64,000 nucleotides of DNA from Galeopsis tetrahit. Lineage: Eukaryota; Streptophyta; Magnoliopsida; Lamiales; Lamiaceae. The notes beneath the pieces are model-generated. The model saw only the letters and a program-made list of their open reading frames with translations, made no database searches and was not told the DNA's origin. The stretch is taken from positions 61,331,441 to 61,395,440 of the forward strand of contig OY776125.1 in the NCBI GenBank assembly GCA_963675135.1, written 5' to 3'. Shown here one piece after another: positions 27,501 to 40,700 of this stretch (positions within the stretch are counted from its first letter, which is position 1; every line of letters starts with the position of its first letter). The position numbers were made by a program, and so were the translations under genes.

Positions 27501-28750
27501 ACCTCTAAAATACCAAAATGAAGTGTTTTGTAGAATTGCTTGGTGACCAAGCAAACTTTATGTTTTCTTTATTTTACGGAAAATCACATTCGTTAGTGCC
27601 CAAAAACTCTATAGTTTATCCCACTATAATGTGGAAGTGCACTTTCTCCGATTCACTTATTCTCTTTTTTGAAAAGTTTCACTAATTGCAAAAGAGTTCA
27701 CCATTACCAATTCACATTGGTTCTAGGGATGTTGTTTTCTGTAACTCGTTTATAGTGCCATTAACCTCTAAAATACCAAAATGAAGTGTTTTGTAGGATT
27801 CTTGGTGACCAAGCAAACTTTATGTTTTCTTTATTTTGCGGAAAATCTCATTCGTTAGTGCCCAAAAACTCTATAGTTTATCCCACTATAATGTGGAAGT
27901 GCACTTTCATCGATTCACTCATTCTCTCTTTTTGAAAAGATTCATTAATTGCAAAAGAGTTAACCATTACCAATTCACATTCGTTCTAAGGTTGTTGTTT
28001 TCTATAACTCGTTTATAGTGCCATTTAACCTCGAAAATACCAAAATTAAGTGTTTTGTAGGATTTCTTGGTGACCAAGAAAACTTTATGTTTTCTTTATT
28101 TTGCGGAAAATCACATTCTTTAGTGCTCAAAAACTCTATAGTTTAACCCCCTATAATGTGGAAGTGCACTTTCAGTCATTCACTCATTCTCTCTTTTTGA
28201 AAAGTTTCACTAATTGCAAAAGAGTTAACCATTACCAATTCACATTGGTTCTAGGGTTGTTGTTTTCTATAACTCGTTTATAATGCCATTTAACCTCTAA
28301 ACTACCAAAATGAAGTGTTTTGTAGGATTGCTTAGTGACCAAGAAAACTTTATGTTTTCTTTATTTTGCAGAAAATCACATTCGTTGGTGCTCAAAAACT
28401 CTATAGTTTAACCCCCTATAATGTGGAAGTGCACTTTCATTCATTCACTCATTCTCTCTTTTTGAAAAATTTCACTAATTACAAAAGAGTTAACCATTAC
28501 CAATTCACATTTGTTCTAAGGTTGTTGTTTTCTATAACTCGTTTATAGTGCCATTTAACCTTGAAAATACAAAAATGAAGTGCTTTGTATGATTGCTTGA
28601 TAACTTTATGTTTTCTTTATTTTGCGGAAATTCACATACGTTAGTGCTAAAAAACTATATAGTTTATCCTACTATAATGTTGAAGTGCACTTTCATCGAT
28701 TCACTCATTCTCTCTTTTTGAAAAGTTTCACGAGTTGATAAAGACTTAAC
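21530..28750. repeat. Mosaic satellite domain between the two large blocks
   Basis: Still the 265-bp monomer, but in a different order. Positions 22480, 23010 and 23275 match 26512, 27044 and 27309 at an offset of 4032-4034. Positions 25134-26022 match 28101-28989 at an offset of 2967. Positions 23935-24785 match the array end at about 45965-46815, offset about 22029. The domain contains degenerate spots, for example a shortened TATAGTTTGTGGAAG at about 26030 and ATTACGG-type variants, so it looks older and less homogenised than the flanking blocks. Confidence 0.75.
24165..24445. repeat. Third monomer subtype with CATTCATTACTAATTC and a long T-run
   Basis: Distinctive variants are GAGTTGACCATTCATTACTA, a run of eight or more T before ATAACATG, and CTCGAAAAGACCCAAATGAAG. 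I find the subtype only near 21780-21900, 24165-24300 and 46195-46320, in the mosaic domain and at the left flank of the retrotransposon. It bounds the homogenised blocks. Confidence 0.75.
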
Positions 28751-28752
28751 CA

Positions 28753-31700
28753 TTACCAATTCACATTCGTTTTATGGTTGTTATTTTCTCTAACACTTTT
28801 ATAGTGCCATTCAATAACTCGTTTATAGTGCCATTTAACCTCGTTTATGGTTGTTATTTTCTCTAACACTTTTATAGTGCCATTCAACCTCGAAAATATC
28901 AAAATGAAGTGTTTTGTAGGATTGTTTGGTGACCAAGAAAACTTTATGTTTTCTTTATTTTGCGGAAAATCACATTCGTTAGTGCTCAAAAACTCTATAG
29001 TTTAACCCACTATAATGTGGAAGTTCACTTTCATCGATTCACTCATTCTCTCTTTTTTGAAAAGTTTCACTAATTCCAAAAGAGTTAACCATTACCGATT
29101 CACATTGGTTCTAGGGTTGTTGTTTTCTATAACTCGTTTATAGTGCCATTTAACCTCTAAACTACCAAAATTAAGTGTTTTGTAGGATTTCTTGGTGACC
29201 AAGAAATTTTTATGTTTTCTTTATTTTGCGGAAAATCACATTCGTTAGTGCTCAAAAATTCTATAGTTTAACCCACTATAATGTGGAAGTGCACTTTCAT
29301 TCATTCACTCATTCTCTCTTTTTGAAAAGTTTCACTAATTGCAAAAGAGTTAACCATTACCAATTCACATTGGTTCTAGGGTTGTTGTTTTCTATAAGTC
29401 GTTTATAATGCCATTTAACCTCTAAACTACCAAAATGAAGTGTTTTGTAGGATTGCTTGGCGACCAAGAAAACTTTATGTTTTCTTTATTTTGCAGAAAA
29501 TCACATTCGTTAGTGCTCAAAAACTCTATAGTTTATCCCACTATAATGTGGAAGTGCACTTTCATTCATTCACTCATTCTCTCTTTTTGAAAAGTTTCAC
29601 TAATTGCAAAAGCGTTAACCATTACCAATTCACATTTGTTCTAAGGTTGTTGTTTTCTATAGCTCGTTTATAGTGCCATTTAACCTTGAAAATACAAAAA
29701 TGAAGTGCTTTGTATGATTGCTTGATGACCAAGCAAACTTTATGTTTTCTTTATTTTGCGGAAATTCACATACGTTAGTGCTAAAAAACTATATAGTTTA
29801 TCCTAATATAATGTTGAAGTGCACTTTCATCGATTCACTCATTCTCTCTTTTTGAAAAGTTTCACGAGTTGATAAAGACTTAACCATTACCAATTCACAT
29901 TCGTTTTATGGTTGTTATTTTCTCTAACACTTTTATAGTGCCATTCAACCTCGAAAATATCAAAATGAAGTGTTTTGTAGGATTGCTTGGTGACCAAGAA
30001 AACTTTATGTTTTCTTTATTTTGCGGAAAATCACATTCGTTAGTGCTCAAAAACTCTATAGTTTAACCCACTATAATGTGGAAGTTCACTTTCATCGATT
30101 CACTCATTCTCTCTTTTTGAAGAGTTTCACTAATTCCAAAAGAGTTAACCATTACCGATTCACATTGGTTCTAGGGTTTTTGTTTTCTATAACTCGTTTA
30201 TAGTGCCATTTAACCTCTAAACTACAAAAATTAAGTGTTTTGTAGGATTTCTTGGTGACCAAGAAAACTTTATGTTTTCTTTATTTTGCGGAAAATCACA
30301 TTCGTTAGTGCTAAAAAATTCTATAGTTTAACCCACTATAATGTGGAAGTGCACTTTCATCGATTCACTCATTCTCTCTTTTTGAAAAGTTTCACTAATT
30401 CCAAAAGAGTTAACCATTTACCAATTCACATTGGTTCTAGGGTTGTTGTTTTCTATAACTCGTTTATAGTGCCATTTAACCTCTAAACTACCAAAATGAA
30501 GTATTTTGTAGGATTTCTTGGTGACCAAGAAAACTTTATGTTTTCTTTATTTTGCGGAAAATCACATTCGTTAGTGCTCAAAAATTCTATAGTTTAACCA
30601 ACTATAATGTGGAAGTGCACTTTCATCGATTCACTCATTCTCTCTTTTTGAAAAGTTTCACTAATTCCAAAAGAGTTAACCATTTACTAATTCACATTGG
30701 TTCTAGGGTTGTTGTTTTCTATAACTCGTTTATAGTGTCATTTAACCTCTAAACTACCAAAATGAAGTGTTTTGTAGGATTTCTTGGTGACCAAGAAAAC
30801 TTTATGTTTTCTTTATTTTGCGGAAAATCACATTCGTTAGTGCTAAAAAATTCTATAGTTTAACCCACTATAATGTGGAAGTGCACTTTCATCGATTCAC
30901 TCATTCTCTCTTTTTGAAAAGTTTCACTAATTGCAAAAGAGTTAACCATTACCAATTCACATTGATTCTAGGGTTGTTGTTTTCTATAACTCGTTTAGAG
31001 TGCCATTTAACCTCTAAACTACCAAAATGAAGTGTTTTGTAGGATTGCTTGGTGACCAAGAAAACTTTATGTTTTCTTTATTTTGCAGAAAATCACATTC
31101 GTTAGTGCTCAAAAACTCTATAGTTTAACCCACTATAATGTGGAAGTGCACTTTCATTCATTCACTCATTCTCTCTTTTTGAAAAGTTTCACTAATTGCA
31201 AAAGAGTTAACCATTACCAATTCACATTTGTTCTAAGGTTGTTGTTTTCTATAACTCGTTTATAGTGCCATTTAACCTTGAAAATACAAAAATGAAGTGC
31301 TTTGTAGGATTGCTTGGTGACCAAGAAAACTTTATGTTTTCTTTATTTTGCGGAAATTCACATACGTTAGTGCTAAAAAACTATATAGTTTATCCTACTA
31401 TAATGTTGAAGTGCACTTTCATCGATTCACTCATTCTCTCTTTTTGAAAAGTTTCACGAGTTGATAAAGACTTAACCATTACCAATTCACATTCGTTTTA
31501 TGGTTGTTATTTTCTCTAACACTTTTATAGTGCCATTCAATAACTCGTTTATAGGGCCATTTAACCTCGTTTATGGTTGTTATTTTCTCTAACACTTTTA
31601 TAGTGCCATTCAACCTCGAAAATATCAAAATGAAGTGTTTTGTAGGATTGCTTGGTGACCAAGAAAACTTTATGTTTTCTTTATTTTGCGGAAAATCACA

Positions 31701-34700
31701 TTCGTTAGTGCTCCAAAACTCTATAGTTTAACCCCCTATAATGTGGAAGTGCACTTTCATCGATTCACTCATTCTCTCTTTTTGAAAAGTTTCACTAATT
31801 CCAAAAGAGTTAACCATTTACCAATTCACATTGGTTCTAGGGTTGTTGTTTTCTATAACTCGTTTATAGTGCCATTTAACCTCTAAACTACCAAAATGAA
31901 GTGTTTTGTAGGATTTCTTGGTGACCAAGAAAACTTTATGTTTTCTTTATTTTGCGGAAAATCACATTCGTTAGTGCTCAAAAACTCTATAGTTTAACCA
32001 ACTATAATGTGGAAGTGCACTTTCATCGATTCACTCATTCTCTCTTTTTGAAAAGTTTCACTAATTGCAAAAGAGTTAACCATTACCAATTCACATTGGT
32101 TCTAGGTTTGTTGTTTTCTATAACTCGTTTATAATGCCATTTAACCTCTAAACTACCAAAATGAAGTGTTTTGTAGGATTGCTTGGTGCCCAAGAAAACT
32201 TTATGTTTTTTTATTTTGCAGAAAATCACATTCGTTGGTGCTCAAAAACTCTATAGTTTAACCCACTATAATGTGGAAGTGCACTTTCATTCATTCACTC
32301 ATTCTCTCTTTTTGAAAAGTTTCACTAATTACAAAAGAGTTAACCATTACCAATTCACATTTGTTCTAAGGTTGTTGTTTTCTATAACACGTTTATAGTG
32401 CCATTTAACCTTGAAAATACAAAAATGAAGTGCTTTGTATGATTGCTTGATAACTTTATGTTTTCTTTATTTTGCGGAAATTCACATACGTTAGTGCTAA
32501 AAAACTATATAGTTTATCCTACTATAATGTTGAAGTGCACTTTCATCGATTCACTCATTCTCTCTTTTTGAAAAGTTTCACGAGTTGATAAAGACTTAAC
32601 CATTACCAATTCACATTCGTTTTATGGTTGTTATTTTCTCTAACACTTTTATAGTGCCTTCCAATAACTCGTTTATAGTGCCATTTAACCTCGTTTATGG
32701 TTGTTATTTTCTCTAACACTTTTATAGTGCCATTCAACCTCGAAAATATCAAAATGAAGTGTTTTGTAGGATTGCTTGGTGACCAAGAAAACTTTATGTT
32801 TTCTTTATTTTGCGGAAAATCACATTCGTTAGTGCTCCAAAACTCTATAGTTTAACCCACTATAATGTGGAAGTGCACTTTCATCGATTCACTCATTCTC
32901 TCTTTTTGAAAAGTTTCACTAATTCCAAAAGAGTTAACCATTACCAATTCACATTGGTTCTAGGGTTGTTGTTTTCTATAACTCGTTTATAGTGCCATTT
33001 AACCTCTAAACTACCAAAATTAAGTGTTTTGTAGGATTTCTTGGTGACCAAGAAAACTTTATGTTTTCTTTATTTTGCGGAAAATCACATTCGTTAGTGC
33101 TCAAAAATTCTATAGTTTAACCCACTATAATGTGGAAGTGCACTTTCATCGATTCACTCATTCTCTCTTTTTGAAAAGTTTCACTAATTCCAAAAGAGTT
33201 AACCATTTACCAATTCACATTGGTTCTAGGGTTGTTGTTTTCTATAACTCGTTTATAGTGCCATTTAACCTTTAAACTACCAAAATGAAGTGTTTTGTAG
33301 GATTTCTTGGTGACCAAAAAAACTTTATGTTTTCTTTATTTTGCGGAAAATCACATTCGTTAGTGCTCAAAAACTCTATAGTTTAACCCCCTATAATGTG
33401 GAAGTGCACTTTCATTCATTCACTCATTCTCTCTTTTTGAAAAGTTTCACTAATTGCAAAAGAGTTAACCATTACCAATTCACATTGGTTCTAGGGTTGT
33501 TGTTTTCTATAACTCGTTTATATTGCCATTTAACCTCTAAAATACCAAAATGAAGTGTTTTGAAGGATTGCTTGGTGACCAAGCAAACTTTATGTTTACT
33601 TTATTTTGCGGAAAATCACATTCGTTAGTGCTCAAAAACTCTATAGTTTATCCCACTATAATGTGGAAGTGCACTTTCATCGATTCACTCATTCTCTCTT
33701 TTTGAAAAGTTTCACTAATTCCAAAAGAGTTAACCATTTACCAATTCACATTGGTTCTAGGGTTGTTGTTTTCTATAACTCGTTTATAGTGCCATTTAAC
33801 CTCTAAAATACCAAAATGAAGTGTTTTGAAGGATTGCTTGGTGACCAAGCAAACTTTATGTTTTCTTTATTTTGCGGAAAATCACATTCGTTAGTGCTCA
33901 AAAACTCTATAGTTTTTCCCACTAAAATATGGAAGTGCACTTTCATTCATTCACTCATTCTCTCTTTTTGAAAAGTTTCACTAATTGCAAAAGAGTTAAC
34001 CATTACCAATTCACATTGGTTCTAGGGTTGTTGTTTTCCATAACTCGTTTATAGTGCCATTTAACCTCTAAAATACCAAAATGAAGTGTTTTGTAGGATT
34101 GCTTGGTGACCAAGCAAACTTTATGTTTTCTTTATTTTGCGGAAAATTACATTCGTTAGTGCCCAAAAACTCTATAGTTTATCCCACTATAATGTGGAAG
34201 TGCACTTTCTCCGATTCACTTATTCTCTTTTTTTGAAAAGTTTCACTAATTGCAAAAGAGTTAACCATTTACCAATTCACATTGGTTCTAGGGTTGTTGT
34301 TTTCTATAACTCGTTTATAGTGCCATTTAACCTCTAAAATACCAAAATGAAGTGTTTTGAAGGATTGCTTGGTGACCAAGCAAACTTTATGTTTTCTTTA
34401 TTTTGCGGAAAATCACATTCGTTAGTGCTCAAAAACTCTATAGTTTTTCCCACTATAATGTGGAAGTGCACTTCTCCGATTCACTCATTCTCTCTTTTTG
34501 AAAAGTCTCACTAATTCCAAAAGAGTTAACCATTACCAATTCACATTGGTTCTAGGGATGTTGTTTTCTGTAACTCGTTTATAGTGCCATTTAACATCTA
34601 AACTACCAAAATGAAGTGTTTTGTAGGATTTCTTGGTGACCAAGAAAACTTTATGTTTTCTTTATTTTGCTGAAAATCACATTCGTTAGTGCTCAAAAAC

Positions 34701-37700
34701 TCTATAGTTTAACCCACTATAATGTGGAAGTGCACTTTCATTCATTCACTCATTCTCTCTTTTTGAAAAGTTTCACTAATTGCAAAAGAGTTAACCATTA
34801 CCAATTCACATTTGTTCTAAGGTTGTTGTTTTCTATAACTCGTTTATAGTGCCATTTAACCTTGAAAATACAAAAATGAAGTGCTTTGTATGATTGCTTG
34901 ATGACCAAGCAAACTTTATGTTTTCTTTATTTTGCGGAAATTCACATACGTTAGTGCTAAAAAACTATATAGTTTATCCTACTATAATGTTGAAGTGCAC
35001 TTTCATCGATTCATTCATTCTCTCTTTTTGAAAAGTTTCACGAGTTGATAAAGACTTAACCATTACCAATTCACATTCGTTTTATGGTTGTTATTTTCTC
35101 TAACACTTTTATAGTGCCATTCAATAACTCGTTTATAGTGCCATTTAACCTCGTTTATGGTTGTTATTTTCTCTAACACTTTTATAGTGCCATTCAACCT
35201 CGAAAATATCAAAATGAAGTGTTTTGTAGGATTGCTTGGTGACCAAGAAAACTTTATGTTTTCTTTATTTTGCGGAAAATCACATTCGTTAGTGCTTCAA
35301 AACTCTATAGTTTAACCCACTATAATGTGGAAGTGCACTTTCATCGATTCACTCATTCTCTCTTTTTGAAAAGTTTCACTAATTCCAAAAGAGTTAACCA
35401 TTACCAATTCACATTGGTTCTAGGGTTGTTGTTTTCTATAACTCGTTTATAGTGCCATTTAACCTCTAAACTACCAAAATTAAGTGTTTTGTAGGATTTC
35501 TTGGTGACCAAGAAAACTTTATGTTTTCTTTATTTTGCGGAAAATCACATTCGTTAGTGCTCAAAAATTCTATAGTTTAACCCACTATAATGTGGAAGTG
35601 CACTTTCATCGATTCACTCATTCTCTCTTTTTGAAAAGTTTCACTAATTCCAAAAGAGTTAACCATTTACCAATTCACATTGGTTCTAGGGTTGTTGTTT
35701 TCTATAACTCGTTTATAGTGCCATTTAACCTCTAAACTACCAAAAAGAAGTGTTTTGTAGGATTTCTTGGTGACCAAGAAAACTTTATGTTTTCTTTATT
35801 TTGCGGAAAATCACATTCGTTAGTGCTCGAAAAATCTATAGTTTAACCCCCTATAATGTGGAAGTGCACTTTCATTCATTCACTCATTCTCTCTTTTTGA
35901 AAAGTTTCACTAATTGCAAAAGAGTTAACCATTACCAATTCACATTGGTTCTAGGGTTGTTGTTTTCTATAACTCGTTTATATTGCCATTTAACCTCTAA
36001 AATACCAAAATGAAGTGTTTTGAAGGATTCCTTGGTGACCAAGCAAACTTTATGTTTTCTTTATTTTGCGGAAAATCACATTCGTTAGTGCTCAAAAACT
36101 CTATAGTTTATCCCACTATAATGTGGAAGTGCACTTTCATCGATTCACTCATTCTCTCTTTTTGAAAAGTTTCACAAATTCCAAAAGAGTTAACCATTTA
36201 CCAATTCACATTGGTTCTAGGGTTGTTGTTTTCTATAACTCGTTTATAGTGCCATTTAACCTCTAAACTACCAAAATGAAGTGTTTTGTAGGATTTCTTG
36301 GTGACCAAGAAAACTTTATGTTTTCTTTATTTTGCGGAAAATCACATTCGTTAGTGCTAAAAAATTCTATAGTTTAACCCATTATAATGTGGAAGTGCAC
36401 TTTCATCGATTCACTCATTCTCTCTCTTTGAAAAGTTTCACTAATTCCAAAAGAGTTAACCATTTACCAATTCACATTGGTTCTAGGGTTGTTGTTTTCT
36501 ATAACTCGTTTATAGTGCCATTTAACCTCTAAACTACCAAAATGAAGTGTTTTGTAGGATTTCTTGGTGACCAAGAAAACTTTATGTTTTCTTTATTTTG
36601 CGGAAAATCACATTCGTTAGTGCTCAAAAACTCTATAGTTTAACCCCCTATAATGTGGAAGTGCACTTTCATTCATTCACTTATTCTCTCTTTTTGAAAA
36701 GTTTCACTAATTGCAAAAGAGTTAACCATTACCAATTCACATTGGTTCTAGGGTTGTTGTTTTCTATAACTCGTTTATATTGCCATTTAACCCCTAAAAT
36801 ACCAAAATGAAGTGTTTTGAAGGATTGCTTGGTGACCAAGCAAACTTTATGTTTCTTTATTTTGCGGAAAATCACATTCGTTAGTGCTCAAAAACTCTAT
36901 AGTTTTTCCCACTATAATGTGGAAGTGCACTTCTCCGATTCACTCATTCTCTCTTTTTGAAAAGTTTCACTAATTCCAAAAGAGTTAACCATTACCAATT
37001 CACATTGGTTCTAGGGATGTTGTTTTCTGTAACTCGTTTATAGTGCCATTTAACCTCTAAACTACCAAAATGAAGTGTTTTGTAGGATTTCTTGGTGACC
37101 AAGAAAACTTTATGTTTTCTTTATTTTGCGGAAAATCACATTCGTTAGTGCTCAAAAACTCTATAGTTTAACCCACTATAATGTGGAAGTGCACTTTCAT
37201 TCATTCACTCATTCTCTCTTTTTGAAAAGTTTCACTAATTGCAAAAGAGTTAACCATTACCAATTCATATTTGTTCTAAGGTTGTTGTTTTCTATAACTC
37301 GTTTATAGTGCCATTTAACCTTGAAAATACAAAAATGAAGTGCTTTGTATGATTGCTTGATGACCAAGCAAACTTTATGTTTTCTTTATTTTGCGGAAAT
37401 TCACATACGTTAGTGCTAAAAAACTATATAGTTTATCCTACTATAATGTTGAAGTGCACTTTCATCGATTCATTCATTCTCTCTTTTTGAAAAGTTTCAC
37501 GAGTTGATAAAGACTTAACCATTACCAATTCACATTCGTTTTATGGTTGTTATTTTCTCTAACACTTTTATAGTGCCATTCAATAACTCGTTTATAGTGC
37601 CATTTAACCTCGTTTATGGTTGTTATTTTCTCTAACACTTTTATAGTGCCATTCAACCTCGAAAATATCAAAATGAAGTGTTTTGTAGGATTGCTTGGTG

Positions 37701-40700
37701 ACCAAGAAAACTTTATGTTTTCTTTATTTTGCGGAAAATCACATTCGTTAGTGCTTCAAAACTCTATAGTTTAACCCACTATAATGTGGAAGTGCACTTT
37801 CATCGATTCACTCATTCTCTCTTTTTGAAAAGTTTCACTAATTCCAAAAGAGTTAACCATTACCAATTCACATTGGTTCTAGGGTTGTTGTTTTCTATAA
37901 CTCGTTTATAGTGCCATTTAACCTCTAAAATACCAAAATGAAGTGTTTTGAAGGATTGCTTGGTGACCAAGCAAACTTTATGTTTTCTTTATTTTGCGAA
38001 AAATCACATTCGTTAGTGCTCAAAAACTCTATAGTTTATCCCACTATAATGTGAAAGTGCACTTTCTCCGATTCACTCATTCTCTCTTTTTTGAAAAGTT
38101 TCACTAATTGCAAAAGAGTTAACCATTAACAATTCACATTGGTTCTAGGGTTGTTGTTTTCTATAACTCGTTTATAGTGCCATTTAACCTCTAAAATACC
38201 AAAATGAAGTGTTTTGTAGGATTGCTTGGTGACCAAGCAAACTTTATGTTTTCTTTATTTTGCGGAAAATCACATTCGTTAGTGCCCAAAAACTCTATAG
38301 TTTTTCCCACTAAAATATGGAAGTGCACTTTCATTCATTCACTCATTCTCTCTTTTTGAAAAGTTTCACTAATTGCAAAAGAGTTAACCATTACCAATTC
38401 ACATTGGTTCTAGGGTTGTTGTTTTCCATAACTCGTTTATAGTGCCATTTAACCTCTAAAATACCAAAATGAAGTGTTTTGTAGGATTGCTTGGTGACCA
38501 AGCAAACTTTATGTTTTCTTTATTTTGCGGAAAATTACATTCGTTAGTGCCCAAAAACTCTATAGTTTATCCCACTATAATGTGGAAGTGCACTTTCTCC
38601 GATTCACTTATTCTCTTTTTTTGAAAAGTTTCACTAATTGCAAAAGAGTTAACCATTTACCAATTCACATTGGTTCTAGGGTTGTTGTTTTCTATAACTC
38701 GTTTATAGTGCCATTTAACCTCTAAAATACCAAAATGAAGTGTTTTGAAGGATTGCTTGGTGACCAAGCAAACTTTATGTTTTCTTTATTTTGCGGAAAA
38801 TCACATTCGTTAGTGCTCAAAAACTCTATAGTTTTTCCCACTATAATGTGGAAGTGCACTTCTCCGATTCACTCATTCTCTCTTTTTGAAAAGTTTCACT
38901 AATTCCAAAAGAGTTAACCATTACCAATTCACATTGGTTCTAGGGATGTTGTTTTCTGTAACTCGTTTATAGTGCCATTTAACATCTAAACTACCAAAAT
39001 GAAGTGTTTTGTAGGATTTCTTGGTGACCAAGAAAACTTTATGTTTTCTTTATTTTGCTGAAAATCACATTCGTTAGTGCTCAAAAACTCTATAGTTTAA
39101 CCCACTATAATGTGGAAGTGCACTTTCATTCATTCACTCATTCTCTCTTTTTGAAAAGTTTCACTAATTCCAAAAGAGTTAACCATTTACCAATTCACAT
39201 TGGTTCTAGGGTTGTTGTTTTCTATAACTCGTTTATAGTGCCATTTAACCTCTAAACTACCAAAATGAAGTGTTTTGTAGGATTTCTTGGTGACCAAGAA
39301 AACTTTATGTTTTCTTTATTTTGCGGAAAATCACGTTCGTTAGTGCTCAAAAACTCTATAGTTTAACCCCCTATAATGTGGAAGTGCACTTTCATTCATT
39401 CACTCATTCTCTCTTTTTGAAAAGTTTCACTAATTGCAAAAGAGTTAACCATTACCAATTCACATTGGTTCTAGGGTTGTTGTTTTCTATAACTCGTTTA
39501 TATTGCCATTTAACCTCTAAAATACCAAAATGAAGTGTTTTGAAGGATTGCTTGGTGACCAAGCAAACTTTATGTTTTCTTTATTTTGCGAAAAATCACA
39601 TTCGTTAGTGCTCAAAAACTCTATAGTTTATCCCACTATAATGTGAAAGTGCACTTTCTCCGATTCACTCATTCTCTCTTTTTTGAAAAGTTTCACTAAT
39701 TGCAAAAGAGTTAACCATTAACAATTCACATTGGTTCTAGGGTTGTTGTTTTCTATAACTCGTTTATAGTGCCATTTAACCTCTAAAATACCAAAATGAA
39801 GTGTTTTGTAGGATTGCTTGGTGACCAAGCAAACTTTATGTTTTCTTTATTTTGCGGAAAATCACATTCGTTAGTGCCCAAAAACTCTATAGTTTTTCCC
39901 ACTAAAATATGGAAGTGCACTTTCATTCATTCACTCATTCTCTCTTTTTGAAAAGTTTCACTAATTGCAAAAGAGTTAACCATTACCAATTCACATTGGT
40001 TCTAGGGTTGTTGTTTTCCATAACTCGTTTATAGTGCCATTTAACCTCTAAAATACCAAAATGAAGTGTTTTGTAGGATTGCTTGGTGACCAAGCAAACT
40101 TTATGTTTTCTTTATTTTGCGGAAAATTACATTCGTTAGTGCCCAAAAACTCTATAGTTTATCCCACTATAATGTGGAAGTGCACTTTCTCCGATTCACT
40201 TATTCTCTTTTTTTGAAAAGTTTCACTAATTGCAAAAGAGTTAACCATTTACCAATTCACATTGGTTCTAGGGTTGTTGTTTTCTATAACTCGTTTATAG
40301 TGCCATTTAACCTCTAAAATACCAAAATGAAGTGTTTTGAAGGATTGCTTGGTGACCAAGCAAACTTTATGTTTTCTTTATTTTGCGGAAAATCACATTC
40401 GTTAGTGCTCAAAAACTCTATAGTTTTTCCCACTATAATGTGGAAGTGCACTTCTCCGATTCACTCATTCTCTCTTTTTGAAAAGTTTCACTAATTCCAA
40501 AAGAGTTAACCATTACCAATTCACATTGGTTCTAGGGATGTTGTTTTCTGTAACTCGTTTATAGTGCCATTTAACATCTAAACTACCAAAATGAAGTGTT
40601 TTGTAGGATTTCTTGGTGACCAAGAAAACTTTATGTTTTCTTTATTTTGCTGAAAATCACATTCGTTAGTGCTCAAAAACTCTATAGTTTAACCCACTAT

